Of a stretch of DNA of 64,000 nt, positions 22,617 to 35,800 are shown in pieces. The stretch is from contig CH003205.1 in the NCBI GenBank assembly GCA_000149265.1, positions 192,607 to 256,606 on the forward strand. The letters are read 5' to 3'. Below the pieces are notes generated by a model. It searched no databases. It saw only the letters and a list, made by a program, of their open reading frames with translations, and had not been told where the DNA came from. The first letter of the stretch is position 1, and the number at the start of each line of letters is the position of its first letter. The position numbers were made by a program, and so were the translations under genes. This DNA is from Ciona savignyi (taxonomy: Eukaryota > Chordata > Ascidiacea > Phlebobranchia > Cionidae).

Positions 22617-23159
22617 TTATTCATCTTGTAAGATAGATTGAATTGCTGCCATTTCCAGCATGTCTTCTGTAAATACAAAACGTTATTCATGTTTTAAATT
22701 AGCGAAACTGAAAACACAATACAGTAAATCACACGGGTTATCATATAACTCGCACCCACCGACGGATTACCGGGGCTATTGCAGTGTGTTGTATATGATT
22801 GAGATGTTTCGTTAGTTTAGTACAACACGGTAATCCCTAGGTTCAGAGAATGCCTTGCCTTTAACTACACAATAAATTAGTTTTAACAACTGGTTTCAAC
22901 ATCCTTCGGTTAATGATCGAGGAGATGCGATTTAAACAAAGTTAAAACACAGCACATAATTACCCAAGCTGAATTCTTTTTGTGCTTGTTGGTTCCACTT
23001 CTTCCACGGTGACCAGGGTTTTTGGCCGCGTGGGGCGCCTCCTGAAATGATATGAGGCAACAAAGCCGATCCAGCCGCGACCGCGAGTCCTACTCCGGCA
23101 TCGGACTGTGCCAACTGCTGTACCAGAAGAACGAGGAGAAAGACAACTTTGCACTGCAT
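22617..23159 (-). CDS. Secreted 81-aa cationic/aromatic peptide precursor, copy 1
   Basis: Two exons, 23159-22964 and 22666-22617. The donor is G|GTAATT, the acceptor is TTTACAG, and the split codon gives Glu. Residues 1-21 are a clear signal peptide (MQCKVVFLLVLLVQQLAQSDA). Then comes a Gly/Ala-rich hydrophobic stretch (VGLAVAAGSALLPHII), a basic Trp-rich centre (RGQKPWSPWKKWNQQAQK), and an acidic helix-like end (EDMLEMAAIQSILQDE). There are no Cys residues after the signal. Signal, cationic centre and acidic tail resemble precursors of tunicate antimicrobial peptides in layout only; I do not recognise the family. A TATA-like box lies about 50 bp upstream and AATAAA about 100 bp after the stop (22514-22509). 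The protein is identical in all three copies. Confidence 0.8.
22740..22900 (-). repeat. Worn SINE in the intron of peptide gene copy 1
   Basis: Shares cacacgggttatca, ggattaccggggctattgcagtgtgttgtatatgat (with changes) and an aatgccttgcc remnant with the SINEs at 5192 and 58867. A second worn copy lies at about 22284-22430. Both recur in block 2, and also in block 3, where the second copy is shortened. Confidence 0.6.
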
Positions 23160-23207
23160 ATTGTAGATGTATATCTAGTATGATGAAAACCTATCTGCCT
23201 CGCTGCG

Positions 23208-23215
23208 TATTTAAG
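23208..23215 (-). promoter_or_regulatory. TATA-like box of peptide gene copy 1
   Basis: CTTAAATA on the minus strand, 49-56 bp before the ATG. This leaves room for a transcription start and a 5' UTR of about 20 nt. Conserved in all three copies. Confidence 0.5.
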
Positions 23216-23840
23216 CACCTCAAATCGGGTAAAACAGACTTTCTTCGAACGGAAAATCGACTTCGCGGTAAAATGAGAAAAACAATTACTTGGGAATTTA
23301 CGTGATGAAGAAGGACATTTTTTCTAATGCATCAAAGGTTTACTGATGAAAGCTTTCTTGCAAACACTGAATGGTGGAAAATGTGAAAAAAACAGAAAGT
23401 GCTTACTTAATAATCCCACATCAAATCTTATTATATCTAACCAGAACTAATCACAACACTACATGTGGCGTTTGGAAAGCACATTGGGATTGTTTGTTGG
23501 AATGATCGCCACAATAACGGTATTGATCCACGCTAATCTGGTATACAAATAAACGTGATAACAACTACTCTTATGCCGTATGTAAGTATTTTGTTACATG
23601 CAAGACACTTTAACTTTAAACAAATAGCCAGGCAATGTCAGTTTATACGAATTAATAATTCCAAACGTGTAATTTTTTTTAAGTCATAAATTAATGTTTA
23701 AATTATTCAGTTGGCCAAAAGGCTGTATATGCCGTTGTAGCACATTGTAAACTACAACTTGTGCTACGTATTTTAAATGCGAACAAACCACCTTTAAATA
23801 CGATGATAATTTTTTAGTTGCGATTTAAAATAACGTATGT

Positions 23841-24104
23841 CAGTATCCAATCACAGTATATACATATCTATCAGAGCAAAGAACAGATTTCCGCTTATAC
23901 CGGCATGTGGCATTTCAAACGTTTCCGTCAAAACAAGCCACTTCTTATGGTACGTCTGCTGTCGATAATTATCACATTTTATATTTGCAAACTCTGTTTT
24001 ATCACGGGATGATTTTAAGGCCGTTCTACATATTTAGTTACACGGCATGTCAGTTTATTTTCATTCGAATGGTTTTTGGTGAAAATGCGTGCTCAAAGGC
24101 ATAG
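23841..24104 (+). other. Promoter-like module with short reading frames, copy 1
   Basis: A CCAAT box (tatccaatcacag), a TATA-like box (tatatacatat) and, about 50 bp on, ATG at 23905 opening MWHFKRFRQNKPLLM. That frame continues through a hydrophobic stretch (VRLLSIIITFYICKLC) to a stop at 24012. An alternative frame runs to 24104. Similar modules start near 28301, 30341, 35150, 35690, 39230 and 40180; the one at 35150 is cut off after the first 15 codons. Spacing and repeat number suggest a duplicated first exon, but no downstream exon is proven. Confidence 0.35.
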
Positions 24105-25171
24105 TTTCTAAGTTTATTTTATTTTTTGTTTTCGCGATAAAAACACGAAACAGGACCTTTAAAAAAATGAAAACCGCGTTTTGGCTAAATGGCAACGCAC
24201 TAACCCACCAAGCCATCAGCATTTCAATAAGGTCCATCCAAATACGCAATGCTAAGTCAAGGCAATTGACCGGTATGTCGTACCATTTCCAAGTTTCGAC
24301 GAGGTAAATATCAGTTTGTTGTAGTTTGTTTAACAACGATTGTGAAACTCAAATGAATAACTGTTTAAAAAAGGAAGACTTATAATAAATACAATACAAT
24401 CGGTTGACAGTACATTTAAGGTGTATTTTCCAAACAGATTAAATTAACACAAGTCACCAAAAGATTTTCATATGTATGTCTAGTGACGTCATTTTGACTC
24501 ATTACAACTCCGTTAATTTACGATACAAAGCTACAAACACAGAAAACGGAGTAAATTATATATTGTCGTCTAGTTTGACTTTAAACTACAGGCAAAAATT
24601 AAATGCCTAAATGTTGAAAAATTGTTTTTATTCACTGTTAATATCGGGACCTTAGAGGGAATACATTAACCTCTCAAGCTGTAAATAGTTGGTGAATACG
24701 CAATATCCTCTCAAGCTGTACAGACCGAAGACATTATCCTGTCACCAAAATATCCCGGTCTACACGAAAGTTATTAAATCATCGTATAAACTCTGCTGAC
24801 ACTAAAAATAAAATACATTTAATTGGCGGTAGACTGTTCATAGGACAACCACTTTTATCGGTTAAATTTCTGACTGAGTAAGATACGGGGGAAATGCTTA
24901 TCCTCCAGCGTAAGGACACCTTCACATCTGTTAAAACGAGATTTTGTTGGGTTTTGGGATCGTTATGTTTAAATTTCTCCTATTTTTGGAATATAGTTTG
25001 AAAACAAGATTGTAAAAGAATGCAGCCTGTCGCTGGGTGGAGCCAAAGATTACATTTAAATGTCTCTTGTTTGAAACTAATTTAAACCCTGCCCTAAACA
25101 CTAGCTTAGATGCCAGAACTTACCCTAACTCCAACCCCATGTTTAAAACTAACTCTTATGTCATAATCTTT

Positions 25172-25540
25172 ATTGTGGGTTCCAATTTAAAAAAAGGGAC
25201 ACATATTGTTTTTGTCCGTTTTTTTCGTCAAACGCTTGACAGCCATGTCTTAGCGCCCCGACATCTACAAGAAGGAATAATAATATCGCAATGAAACTTG
25301 GTCGTTTGTTAGACCAAATTGTCTAGATATGCAGAAACTTAGATTTTTGGTGATTAAGCATAAGGATTTCTCCTGGTTCTCTAAAAACCGAAACGGCGGT
25401 ATACTAAAAAAATTCAGAAACCAAAATTTTGGGTGATCAATCGAGGGGAACTCCCCTGAGACGTTAAAAACCAAAACGTTTTTTTAAATAACTAGCTTTT
25501 TGTGGGGCATAGCGCTTAAACGGCTGCTCTAATTTGATGT
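25172..25540 (-). repeat. Head fragment of a Helitron-like subfamily
   Basis: Begins tgtgggttcc with a weak hairpin, then cacatattgtttttgtccgt and two family cores ending in gctttttgtggggcatagcg. Relatives lie at 29624-29990, 38513-38880 and, without the head, 35262-35385 and 39690-39885. None has a CTAG end. Confidence 0.6.
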
Positions 25541-25559
25541 ATTAGTAGAGAGGTTTTGA

Positions 25560-25686
25560 AATGACGGCCAGAATTCTTCCTTGCTTATCTATTATGCATG
25601 ACACCAAGCAAATTTGATGAACTATTAACCATATTACGACACAAACTATCGTTTATCCATTCCGCCACAAAAAAGACTCGCTATGA
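25560..25686 (+). pseudogene. Harbinger transposase fragment in the duplicated blocks
   Basis: The stretch from gacggccagaattcttcc through a Leu/Arg-rich remnant to aaaaaagactcgctatga matches the start of the larger Harbinger pseudogene at 45535. Other fragments are at about 30010-30200, 35412-35610, 38895-39090 and 39905-40110. All are too short and broken to act. Confidence 0.6.
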
Positions 25687-27219
25687 TAGTCTAATAAAGT
25701 AATAAAATACTTCGTTTACATTTAAATTTTAAGAGCTTAAATTATATTAAAACGATGTGTTTTAGCGTATTTACATTACGGTGATTACTACTTTAATATA
25801 AATTTGGACTGTTCATCATATTTTGTCTTGCACATTCAAACTTAAAGGTCTTCTGAGTTAACATCTCAAAAAAAAAACTTGTAGGTCACCAGGAAGTTAT
25901 ATATCCTTGGTGACTAAGCTTAAATCGGATCATTTTAGTCTGGCTATTAGTTTGATATTTTGCTCCACAAATAGCAATCTAACTTTTGGCACGGAAATTG
26001 GCCTTTATTCTTTGACTAAATATAACCACAATGACAACAGAACACAGATTCGATGAATAAAACGGATAAAAGTTAAAAAAAATTCTCGGCTATAGATGCC
26101 TTTAATAGCGTCATGTAACATGATTAAATCTTCTCCTCAAAAACCACGTGTTTATATCATCTACTTTCTCCCACCAAAGAGGCCATCACTCAACATATAT
26201 GTGTAAAAGGGGAGTTAGTGATAACAACAACGTGAAGTACCTAATAAACAATAACGATTCGTGGATTTACTACAGGCATTTAAAACCACCACCCATTTCT
26301 ATTAAAAAGGGCGAGATAAATCACTTACATGAATAACATTCACTACAAAATGAACAATGACAAAACTGGCTGCAAGCTTATACATTTCAAAATAATATAC
26401 ATGTATCTCGGTCAAATATATTAAATTTAAAATTTAACTGAGGTAAAATAGTAAAAACATTTCCAACATATTTGATAATTGAAAAATTGTGGTCTCTAGC
26501 TGCGGTTACAAGGTATTAAAAGAAATGAAGTAGCCCAAAATTATATATAAACGATGGGTTAGATGGCTATTACTTATTAAGACATCTATGTGCGACCGGA
26601 TGTAACGAGTGGTAGCCTCTCTAGTCATTATTTTTAATGAGTAACAATTGTGTAGATTTCCCGATGTTTGTTTGGTTGAAACCAGCATGTGCTCGGCTGC
26701 GCGCAAGTGTTCTCGTTTAGCTGTAAAATGTAAATGCTGATGTTGATTGTGCATCTGAGCTGTTTTTGGAGGGAAGAGTGCCAATGTACGAAGGGGTATG
26801 AAAATGTTTAAAAAATAATTTAAAGGGTTTTAAGTTTAGGTTGCAGATCCAAGCTTTAATTTTGAAAAAAAAGCTATTAAGGACATTGCCTGAACTCAGT
26901 GAAATGTTGGGTTCTACTAAATTAAAGGAGCGTGTAGTTCATACAAAGCACACTGTAATAGCTCCGGTAATCCGACGATTGCCCGCGTGTTAAAGCATCT
27001 TGCGTTTCCTCTTAACGGGGAATGACATATGTGAATAACTTGTCCCCAGCAGCCAAAAACGAGCAAATAATCAAGAATACAAAGCAATAAACAAAAAACA
27101 CCATTGTCGTATTTATTTTATTATTGCTGCAAGTAAAGAACTGCATAAGTCTTGGTCAAGAAAACATAGGCCTACACAATTCCATACAAGGGCGCAATTG
27201 AATTAACAAGCAAGAGTTA

Positions 27220-27762
27220 TTATTCATCTTGTAAGATAGATTGAATTGCTGCCATTTCCAGCATGTCTTCTGTAAATACAAAACGTTATTCATGTTTTAA
27301 CTTAGCGAAACTGAAAACACAATACAGTAAATCACACGGGTTATCATATAACTCGCACCCACCGACGGATTACCGGGGCTATTGCAGTGTGTTGTATATG
27401 ATTGAGATGTTTCGTTAGTTTAGTACAACACGGTAATCCCTAGGTTCAGAGAATGCCTTGCCTTTAACTACACAATAAATTAGTTTTAACAACTGGTTTC
27501 AACATCCTTCGGTTAATGATCGAGGAGATGCGATTTAAACAAAGATTAAACACGGCGCATAATTACCCAAGCTGAATTCTTTTTGTGCTTGTTGGTTCCA
27601 CTTCTTCCACGGTGACCAGGGTTTTTGGCCGCGTGGGGCGCCTCCTGAAATGATATGGGGCAACAAAGCCGATCCGGCCGCGACCGCGAGTCCTACTCCG
27701 GCATCGGACTGTGCCAACTGCTGTACCAGAAGAACGAGGAGAAAGACAACTTTGCACTGCAT
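27220..27762 (-). CDS. Secreted 81-aa peptide precursor, copy 2
   Basis: Exons 27762-27567 and 27269-27220 with the same splice sites as copy 1. Differences from copy 1 in the coding part are silent (for example GCT to GCC at the Ala before GSALL), so the encoded precursor is identical, although the intron and flanks differ at several sites. The TATA-like box is at 27811-27818. Confidence 0.8.
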
Positions 27763-30340
27763 ATTGTAGATGTATATCTAGTATGATGAAAACCTATCTG
27801 CCTCGCTGCGTATTTAAGCACCTCAAATCGGGTAAAACAGACTTTCTTCGAACGGAAAATCGACTTCGCGGTAAAATGAGAAAAACAATTACTTGGGAAT
27901 TTACGTGATGAAGAAGGACATTTTTTTCTAATGCATCAAATGTTTACTGATGAAAGCTTTCTTGCAAACACTGAATGGAGGAAAATGTGAAAGAACAGAA
28001 ACTGCTAAATAATCCCACTCCAACTCTTATTATATCTAACCAGAACTAATCACAACACTACATGTGGCGTTTGGAAAGCACAGTGAGATTGTTTGTTGGA
28101 ATGATCGCCACAATAACGGTATTGATGGACGCTAATCGTATGTAAGTATTTTGTTACATACAAGACACTTTAACTTTAAACAAATAGCCAGGCAATGTCA
28201 GTTTATACGAATTAATAATTCCAAACAATTAATTTTTTTTAAAAAGTCATAAATTAATGTTTAAATTATTCAGTTAGTTGCGATTTAAAATAACTTATGT
28301 CAGTATCCAATCACAGTATATACATATCTATCAGAGCAAAGAACAGATTTCCGCTTGTACCGGCATGTGGCATTTCAAACGTTTCCGTCAAAACAAGCCA
28401 CTTCTTATGGTACGTCTGCTGTCGATAATTATCACATTTTATATTTGCAAACTCTGTTTTATCACGGGATGATTTTAAGGCCGTTCTACATATTTAGTTA
28501 AACGACATGTCAGTTTATTGTCATTCGAATGGTTTTTGGTGAAAATGCGTGCTCAAGGGCATAGTTTCTAAGTTTATTTTATTTTTGGTTTTCGCGATAA
28601 AAACACGAAACAGGACCTTTAAAAAAATGAAAACCGCGTTTTGGCTAAATGGCAACGCACTAACCCACCAAGCGATCAGCATTTCAAAGTCCATCCAAAT
28701 ACGCAATGCTCAGTCAAGGCAATTAACCGGTATATCGTACCATTTTCAAGTTTCGACGAGCTAAATATCAGTTTGTTGTAGTTTGTTTAACAACGATTGT
28801 GAAACTCAAATCATTAACTGTTTAAAAAAGTAAGACTTATAATAAATACAATACAATCGGTTGACAGTAAATTTAAGGTGTATTTTCCAAACAGAATAAA
28901 TTAACAAAAGTCACCAAAAGTTTTCCATATGTATGTTTACTGACGTAATTTTGACTCATTACAACGCCGCTAATTTACGATACAAAGCTACAAACACAGA
29001 AAACGGAGTAAAATATATATTGTCGTCTAGTTTGACTTTAAACTACAGGCAAAAATAAAATGCCTAAATGTTAAAAAATTGTTTTTATTTACTATTAATA
29101 TCGGGACCTTAGAGGGAATACATTAACCTCTCAAGCTGTAAATAGTTGGTGAATACGCAATATCCTTTCAAGCTGTACAGACCGAAGACATTATCCTGTC
29201 ACCAAAATATCCCGGTCTACACGGAAGTTATTAAATTATTGTATAAACTCTGCTGACACTAAACAGAAAATACATTTAATTGGCGGTAGACTGTTCATAG
29301 GACAACCACTTTTATTGGTTAAATTTCTGACTGAGTAAGATACGGGGGAAATGCTTATCCTCCAGAGAAATGACACCTTCACATCTGTTGAAACAAGATT
29401 TTGTTGGGTTTTGGGATCGTTATGTTTAAATTTCTCCTATTTTTGGAATATAGTTTGAAAACAAGATTGTAAAAGAATGCAGCCTGTCGCTGGGTGGAGC
29501 CAAAGATTACATTTAAATGTCTCTTGTTTGAAACTAATTTAAACCCTGCCCTAAACACTAGCTTAGACGCCAGAACTTACCCTAACTCCAACCCCATGTT
29601 TAAAACTAACTCTTATGCCATAATCTTTATTATGGTACCAATTAAAAAATGGGGCACATATTGTTTTTGTCCGTTTTTTTCGTCAAAGGTTTGACTGCCA
29701 TGGCATGTCGCCCCGACATTTACAAGAAGGAATAATGAAATCGTAATGAAACTTGGTCATTTGTTAGATCACATGGTCTAGATATGCAGAAACTTAGATT
29801 TAAATTATAGGGAATTTCCCCTGGCTCGCTAAAAACCGAAACGGTTTTTTTTATATTCAGAAACCAAAATTTTGGGTGATAAATCAAGGGAATTCCCCTG
29901 AGACGTTAAAACCCAAAACGTTTTCTTCTAATAAATTAGCTTTTTGGGGCATAGCGCTTAAACCGCTGCTCTAATTTGATGTATTAATGTAGACTGTAGA
30001 GGTTTTGAATTGACGGCCAGAATTCTTCCATGCTTATCTTTGCATGACACCAAGGAAATATGATGAGCTATTGGCCATGTTACGACACAAACTATCGTTT
30101 ATCCATACCGCCACAAGAGATACTCGCCATGACTTTAAGGATCTGTGGTATATTTTTCATACTTCTCAGTGCAAATGTATACTTGTCTTTGAAATCAACT
30201 AGTAAGTTAGCCAAAAGGCTGTATATGCCGTTGTAGCGCATTGCACTCATCATAACTTGAGCTACGTATTTTAAATGCGAACAAACTACCTTTAAATGTA
30301 ATGATAATCTTTTAGTTGAGATTTGTAATGATTTACGTCA

Positions 30341-30603
30341 GTATCCAGTCACTGTATATACATATATATTAGAGCAAAGAACAGATTTCCGCTTGTACCG
30401 GCATGTGGCATTTCAAACGTTTCCGTCAAAACAAGCCACTTTTTATGGTACGTCTGCTGTGGATAATTATCACATTTTATATTTGCAAACTCTGTTTTCA
30501 TCACCAGATGATTTTAAGGCCGTTCTACATATTTAGTTACACGGCATGTCAGTTTATTTTCATTCGAATGGTTTCTGGTGTTAAAGCGTGCTCAAGGGCA
30601 TAG
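30341..30603 (+). CDS. Diverged copy of the promoter-like module with a 66-codon frame
   Basis: ATG at 30403 follows a CCAGTCA/TATATACATATATA upstream pair. An extra C relative to copy 1 keeps one frame open: MWHFKRFRQNKPLF, a hydrophobic segment (WIIITFYICKLCF), then MILRPFYIFSYTACQFIFIR. It would be a small type II membrane protein or the start of a larger one. The relative at 39295 is cut by a stop after FYIIS. No known family recognised; it may be non-coding. Confidence 0.25.
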
Positions 30604-30779
30604 TTTCTAATTTTAGTTTCTTTTGTTTTTGCGATAAAAACACGAAACAGAAAAAATGAAAATATAAAAAATAAAAACCGGCTGAATGGCGACGCAATAA
30701 CCCACCAAGCGATCATCATTTTAATCAAGTCCCCACAACTACGTAACGCTAAAGTAAATTGACCTGTTAGTCGTGCCAT
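30549..30779 (-). CDS. Possible small membrane protein, 76 codons
   Basis: The ATG at 30779 has a good context (AACATGG). The frame reads MARLTGQFTLALRSCGDLIK, then two hydrophobic segments around MMIAWWVIASPF and FFIFSFFLFRVFIAKTK. The relative at 39664-39449 keeps the frame with few changes. In the other block copies (24061-24336, 28521-28706) a 4-nt difference destroys the start region, but the AWWV and RVFIAKTK parts remain in frame. It overlaps antisense to the module at 30341. Unrecognised; weak support. Confidence 0.3.
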   Translation of the reverse strand: MARLTGQFTLALRSCGDLIKMMIAWWVIASPFSRFLFFIFSFFLFRVFIAKTKETKIRNYALEHALTPETIRMKIN

Positions 30780-30910
30780 GTTAAGTTTTCGACGAGATAA
30801 ATATCAGTTTGTTGTAGTTTGTTTAACAACGATTGTGAAACTTAAATAAATAACTGTTTAAAAAAGGAATCCTTATAATAATCATAATAACCTATTAGAC
30901 CCGATAATAA

Positions 30911-32397
30911 CTAGAGAGTGTCAACCACGTGTTTAACCATCACTATTTGTAAAACACATGTTGTATGCCATATATTCATGCTACAGGGTCCCTAACCACA
31001 ATTTGTATTTTATACACTGAGTATGTAGTTTGTTTCTGCAAGCATAAACGCATGGGTCCCATAGTTGTCCAACCAAACTTGTTTTCAATGTGTAGTTAAA
31101 AAAAGAATAAACATCTTAATTTACGAACATTTTACCTTAAATGTTTTAAATTAAACCTTTTTAAGCGCTGTAATGAAATAAAGGAAATTCCCCTAGGTTT
31201 AGTAGATGAGTGTCTGTTTTTACATATGTTGGCCATGTTATGTAACAATTCTTAAAGTTTTAATGTAATTTGTCGACTCCTTGTTGGAGATGTCAGTGCG
31301 ATATGGCATGCCTGTCACAATCATAATTCAGGAACATATCTTCGTTTTTCGGGGAATTAGTCTAAGCAAATGTTTTCTTTCTTTTAATTGACCTAAAGTG
31401 TCTAATGGTCTAACATTTAACCAAATCTGATCAAAGTTAGAGCAGCCGTTCAAGCGCTATGCCCAAAAAATCTAATTTTTTAGAAAAAAAATGTTTTGGT
31501 TTTTAACGTCTCAGGGGCATTTTCCTAAATTCATTTCCCAAAATTTTAGTTTCTGCTTATCTAGACCATGTTCTGTTACAAATGTCAAATCTTTTATTGC
31601 GATTTCATCTACTCTTTTTGCTAGATTTCGGGGCAACATGGCATGCTTGTCACAATCATAATTAGAGAACAAAATCCGATTTTTAGGGTATTTTCCTGGG
31701 TAAATTTTTTATTTCTTTTAAATGTTAAATCAGTGACTAATGCACTTACATTCCACCAAATCTGATTCAAATTGTATCGGTCGTTCAAGCGCTATGCCCA
31801 AAAAAGGCAATTTTTTTAGAAAAAACTACCGTTTTGGTTTTAACGTTCCAGGGGAATTCCCCTAGATTTATCACCCACAATTTTGATTTCTTTATATCTA
31901 GACCATGTTGTCCAACAAATCACCATGTTTCATTGCAATTCCATTAACCCCTTCTGGTAGATCTCGGGGCGACATAGCATGCCTTTCACAATTATCATTT
32001 AACAGCAAAAGTTTAATTTTTAAGGTATTTCCCAAAGTAATTTTTTTGTTTCTTTTAAGTGTTAAATCAGTGACTAGTGCACTAACATTCCACCAAATTT
32101 GATTCAAATTGGAGCAGTCGTTCAAGCGCTATGGCCTAAAAAGCTATTTTTTAGAAAAAAATGACCGTTTTGGTTTTTAACGTCCAAGGGGAATTCCCTT
32201 AAATTTATTACCCACAATTTTGGTTTCTGCATATCTAGGCCATGTTGTCTAAAAAATCATCAAGTTTCATTGCGATTTCATTATTCCTTCTGGTAGATGT
32301 CGGGGCGCCATGCCATGCCTGTCAAGCGTTTGACGCAAAAAAAAGAAAACGGTACAAAAACAATATGTGTCCCATTTTTTTAAATGGGGACCCATAA
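30911..32397 (+). mobile_element. Helitron-like element, copy 5
   Basis: Complete: CTAGAGAGTGTCAACCACGT start after ataA, internal palindrome units, and hairpin (tgtcccattttttTAAATGGGGACC) with CCCATAA before TTATTAA. About 1.49 kb, no coding region. Confidence 0.75.
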
Positions 32398-32838
32398 TTA
32401 TTAATAAAACAAATCGCACAACGGTCGTTTTAACTAATTCTAGAAATATTTATATCTCGAAATTTGAACCTTGACTAAATTACGCTTACTCAAAATGTTG
32501 CGATTATAGACTTTATGTACTCAACCGCAACTCGTGGCGGTATTCGTTCTATTGATCGGCGGATTATCGAAGAGTGCAGATTACAGTTGACCTTTTAAGG
32601 GCGAGTAAATAACGGTGACGCAGAAAGCGGAAATGAAACATATTTTAATTATTTTAACCTACAGCAAACCTAAGCGTGTATTCCATTCTAAATTAGACAT
32701 TTTTTTCAACGGGCGTAAACGCATTTAAAACGTCCTAATTTAAGTGTTAAAATGAACAAAAATTTCCCGCGGAAGAATGCCGCCGAATATCTACTTGTTG
32801 TATTCGCAACCCTGCGACATTTTAAAACCATCCGCCTA
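32398..32838. other. Unique spacer before block 3
   Basis: No gene, RNA or repeat recognised. Confidence 0.4.
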
Positions 32839-35800
32839 TGCACAACAGAACACAGAGTCGATGAATAAAACGGATAAAAGTTGAAAAAAACTTCTCGGCT
32901 ATAGATGCCTTTAATAGCGTCATGTAACATGATTAAATCTTCTCCTCAAAAACCACGTGTTTATATCATCTACTTACTCCCACCAAAGAGGCCATCACTT
33001 AACATATATATGTAAAAGAGGGTGTTAGCAATAACAACAACGTGAAGTACCTAATAAACAATAACGATTCGTGGATTTACTACAGGCATTTAAAACCACC
33101 ACCCATTTCTATTAAAAAAGGGTGATATAAATCACTTACATGAATAACATTCACTACAAAATGAACAATGACAAACCTGGCTGCAAGCTTATACATTTCA
33201 AAATAATATACATATCTCGGTCAAATATATTAAATTTAAAATTTAACTGAGGTAAAATAGTAAAAACATTTCCAACATATTTGATAATTGAAAAATTGTG
33301 GTCTCTAGCTGCGGTTACAAGGTATTAAAAGAAATGAAGTAGCCCAAAATTATATATAAACGATGGTTTAGATGGCTATTACTTATTAAGACATCTGTGT
33401 GCGACCGGATGTAACGAGTGGTAGCCTCTCTAGTCATTATTTTTAATGAGTAACAATTGTGTAGATTTCCCGGTGTTTGTTTGGTTGAAACCAGCATGTG
33501 CTCGGCTGCGCGCAAGTGTTCTCGTTTAGCTGTAAAATGTAAATGCTGATGTTGTTTGTGCATCTGAGCTGTTTTTGGAGGGAAGAGTGCCAATGTACGA
33601 AGGGGTATAAAAATGTTTAAAAAATAATTTAAAGGGTTTTAAGTTTAGGTTGCAGATCCAAGCTTTAATTTTGAAAAAAAGCTATTAAGGACATTGCCTA
33701 AAGGAGCGTGTAGTTCATACAAAGCACACTGTAATAGCTCCGGTAATCCAACGATTGCCCGCGTGTTAAAGCATCTTGCGTTTCCTCCTAACGGGGAATG
33801 ACATATGTGAATAACTTGTCCCCAGCAGCCAAAAACGAGCAAATAATCAAGAATACAAAGCAATAAACAAAAAACACCATTGTCGTATTTATTTTATTAT
33901 TGCTGCAAGTAAAGAACTGCATAAGTCTTGGTCACGAAAACATAGGCCTACACAATTCCATACAAGGGCGCAATTGAATTAACAAGCAAGAGTTATTATT
34001 CATCTTGTAAGATAGATTGAATTGCTGCCATTTCCAGCATGTCTTCTGTAAATACAAAACGTTATTCATGTTTTAACTTAGCGAAACTGAAAACACAATA
34101 CAGTATATCACACGGGTTATCATATAACTCGCACCCACCGACGGATTACCGGGGCTATTGCAGTGTGTTGTATATGATTGAGATGTTTCGTTAGTTTAGT
34201 ACAACACGGTAATCCCTAGGTTCATAGAATGCCTTGCCTTTAACTACACAATAAATTAGTTTTAACAACTGGTTTCAACATCCTTCGGTTAATGATCGAG
34301 GAGATGCGATTTAAACAAAGATTAAACACGGCACATAATTACCCAAGCTGAATTCTTTTTGTGCTTGTTGGTTCCACTTCTTCCACGGTGACCAGGGTTT
34401 TTGGCCGCGTGGGGCGCCTCCTGAAATGATATGAGGCAACAAAGCTGATCCGGCCGCGACCGCGAGTCCTACTCCGGCATCGGACTGTGCCAACTGCTGT
34501 ACCAGAAGAACGAGAAGAAAGACAACTTTGCACTGCATATTGTAGATGTTTATCTAGTATAATGAAAACCTATCTGCCTCGCTGCGTATTTAAGCACCTC
34601 AAATCGGGTAAAACAGACTTTCTTCGAACGGAAAATCGACTTCGCGGTAAAATGAGAAAAACAATTACTTGGGAATTTACGTGATGAAGAAGGACATTTT
34701 TTCTAATGCATCAAAGGTTTACTGATGAAAGCTTTCTTGCAAACACTGAATGGGGGAAAATGTAAAAGAACAGAAACTGCTAAATAATCCCACTCCAACT
34801 CTTATTATATCGAACCAGAACTAATCACAACACTACATGTGGCGTTTGGAAAGCACAGTGAGATTGTTTGTTGGAATGATCGCCACAATAACTGTATTGA
34901 TCCACGCTAATCGTATGTAAGTATTTTGTTACATACAAGACACTTTAACTTTAAACAAATAGCCAGGCAATGTCAGATTATACGAATTAATAATTCCAAA
35001 CGTGTAATTTTATTTTAAAAGTCATAAATTAATGTTTAAATTATTCAGTTGGCCAAAAGGCTGTATATGCCGTTGTAGCGCATTGCATTTACAAAACAAA
35101 CTTGGCGATAATCTTTTGGTTGAGATTTGTAATAATTTATGTCAGTATCCAATCACAGTATATACATATCTATTAGAGCAAATAACAGATTTCCGCTTAT
35201 ACCGGCATGTGGCATTTCAAACGTTTCCGTCAAAACAAGCCACTTCTTATGGTACGTCAAAAATTCAGAAACCAAAATTTTGGGTGATCAATCGAGGGGA
35301 ACACCCCTGAGACGTTAAAAACCAAAACGTTTTTTTTAAATAATTAGCTTTTTGTGGGGCATAGCGCTTAAACGGCTGCTCTAATTTGATGTATTAGTAG
35401 AGAGGTTTTGAAATGACGGCCAGAATTCTTCCTTGCTTATCTATTATGCATGTCACCAAGCAAATTTTATGAACTGTTAACCATATTACGACACAAACTA
35501 TCGTTTATCCATTCCGCCACAAAAAAGACTCGCTATGACTTTAAGGATCTGTGATATATTTTTCATACTTTCCAGTGCAAAGTTATATTGGACTTCGAAA
35601 TCAACTATTCAGTTGGCCAAAAGGCTGTATATGCCGTTGTAACACATTGCAATCATCACAAAAAATAACTTATACCAGTATCCAATCACAGTATATACAT
35701 ATCTATCAGAGTAAAGAACAGATTTCCGCTTATACCGGCATGTGGCATTTCAAACGTTTCCGTCAAAACAAGCCACTTCTTATGGTACGTCTGCTGTCGA

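Larger units (their letters stand above)
21079..25686. repeat. Segmental duplication block 1
   Basis: About 4.6 kb repeated from 25687 at an offset of 4608 bp (4603 bp across the peptide gene), and again from 32839 without the first 345 bp or so. It carries peptide gene copy 1, a promoter-like module, part of the Helitron-like family and a Harbinger fragment. Confidence 0.9.
25687..30910. repeat. Segmental duplication block 2
   Basis: Repeats block 1 with few changes; for example, about 120 bp near 23705-23820 is deleted here. It extends beyond block 1 with a second Helitron-like head, a Harbinger fragment and a diverged promoter-like module (30200-30870). Confidence 0.9.
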
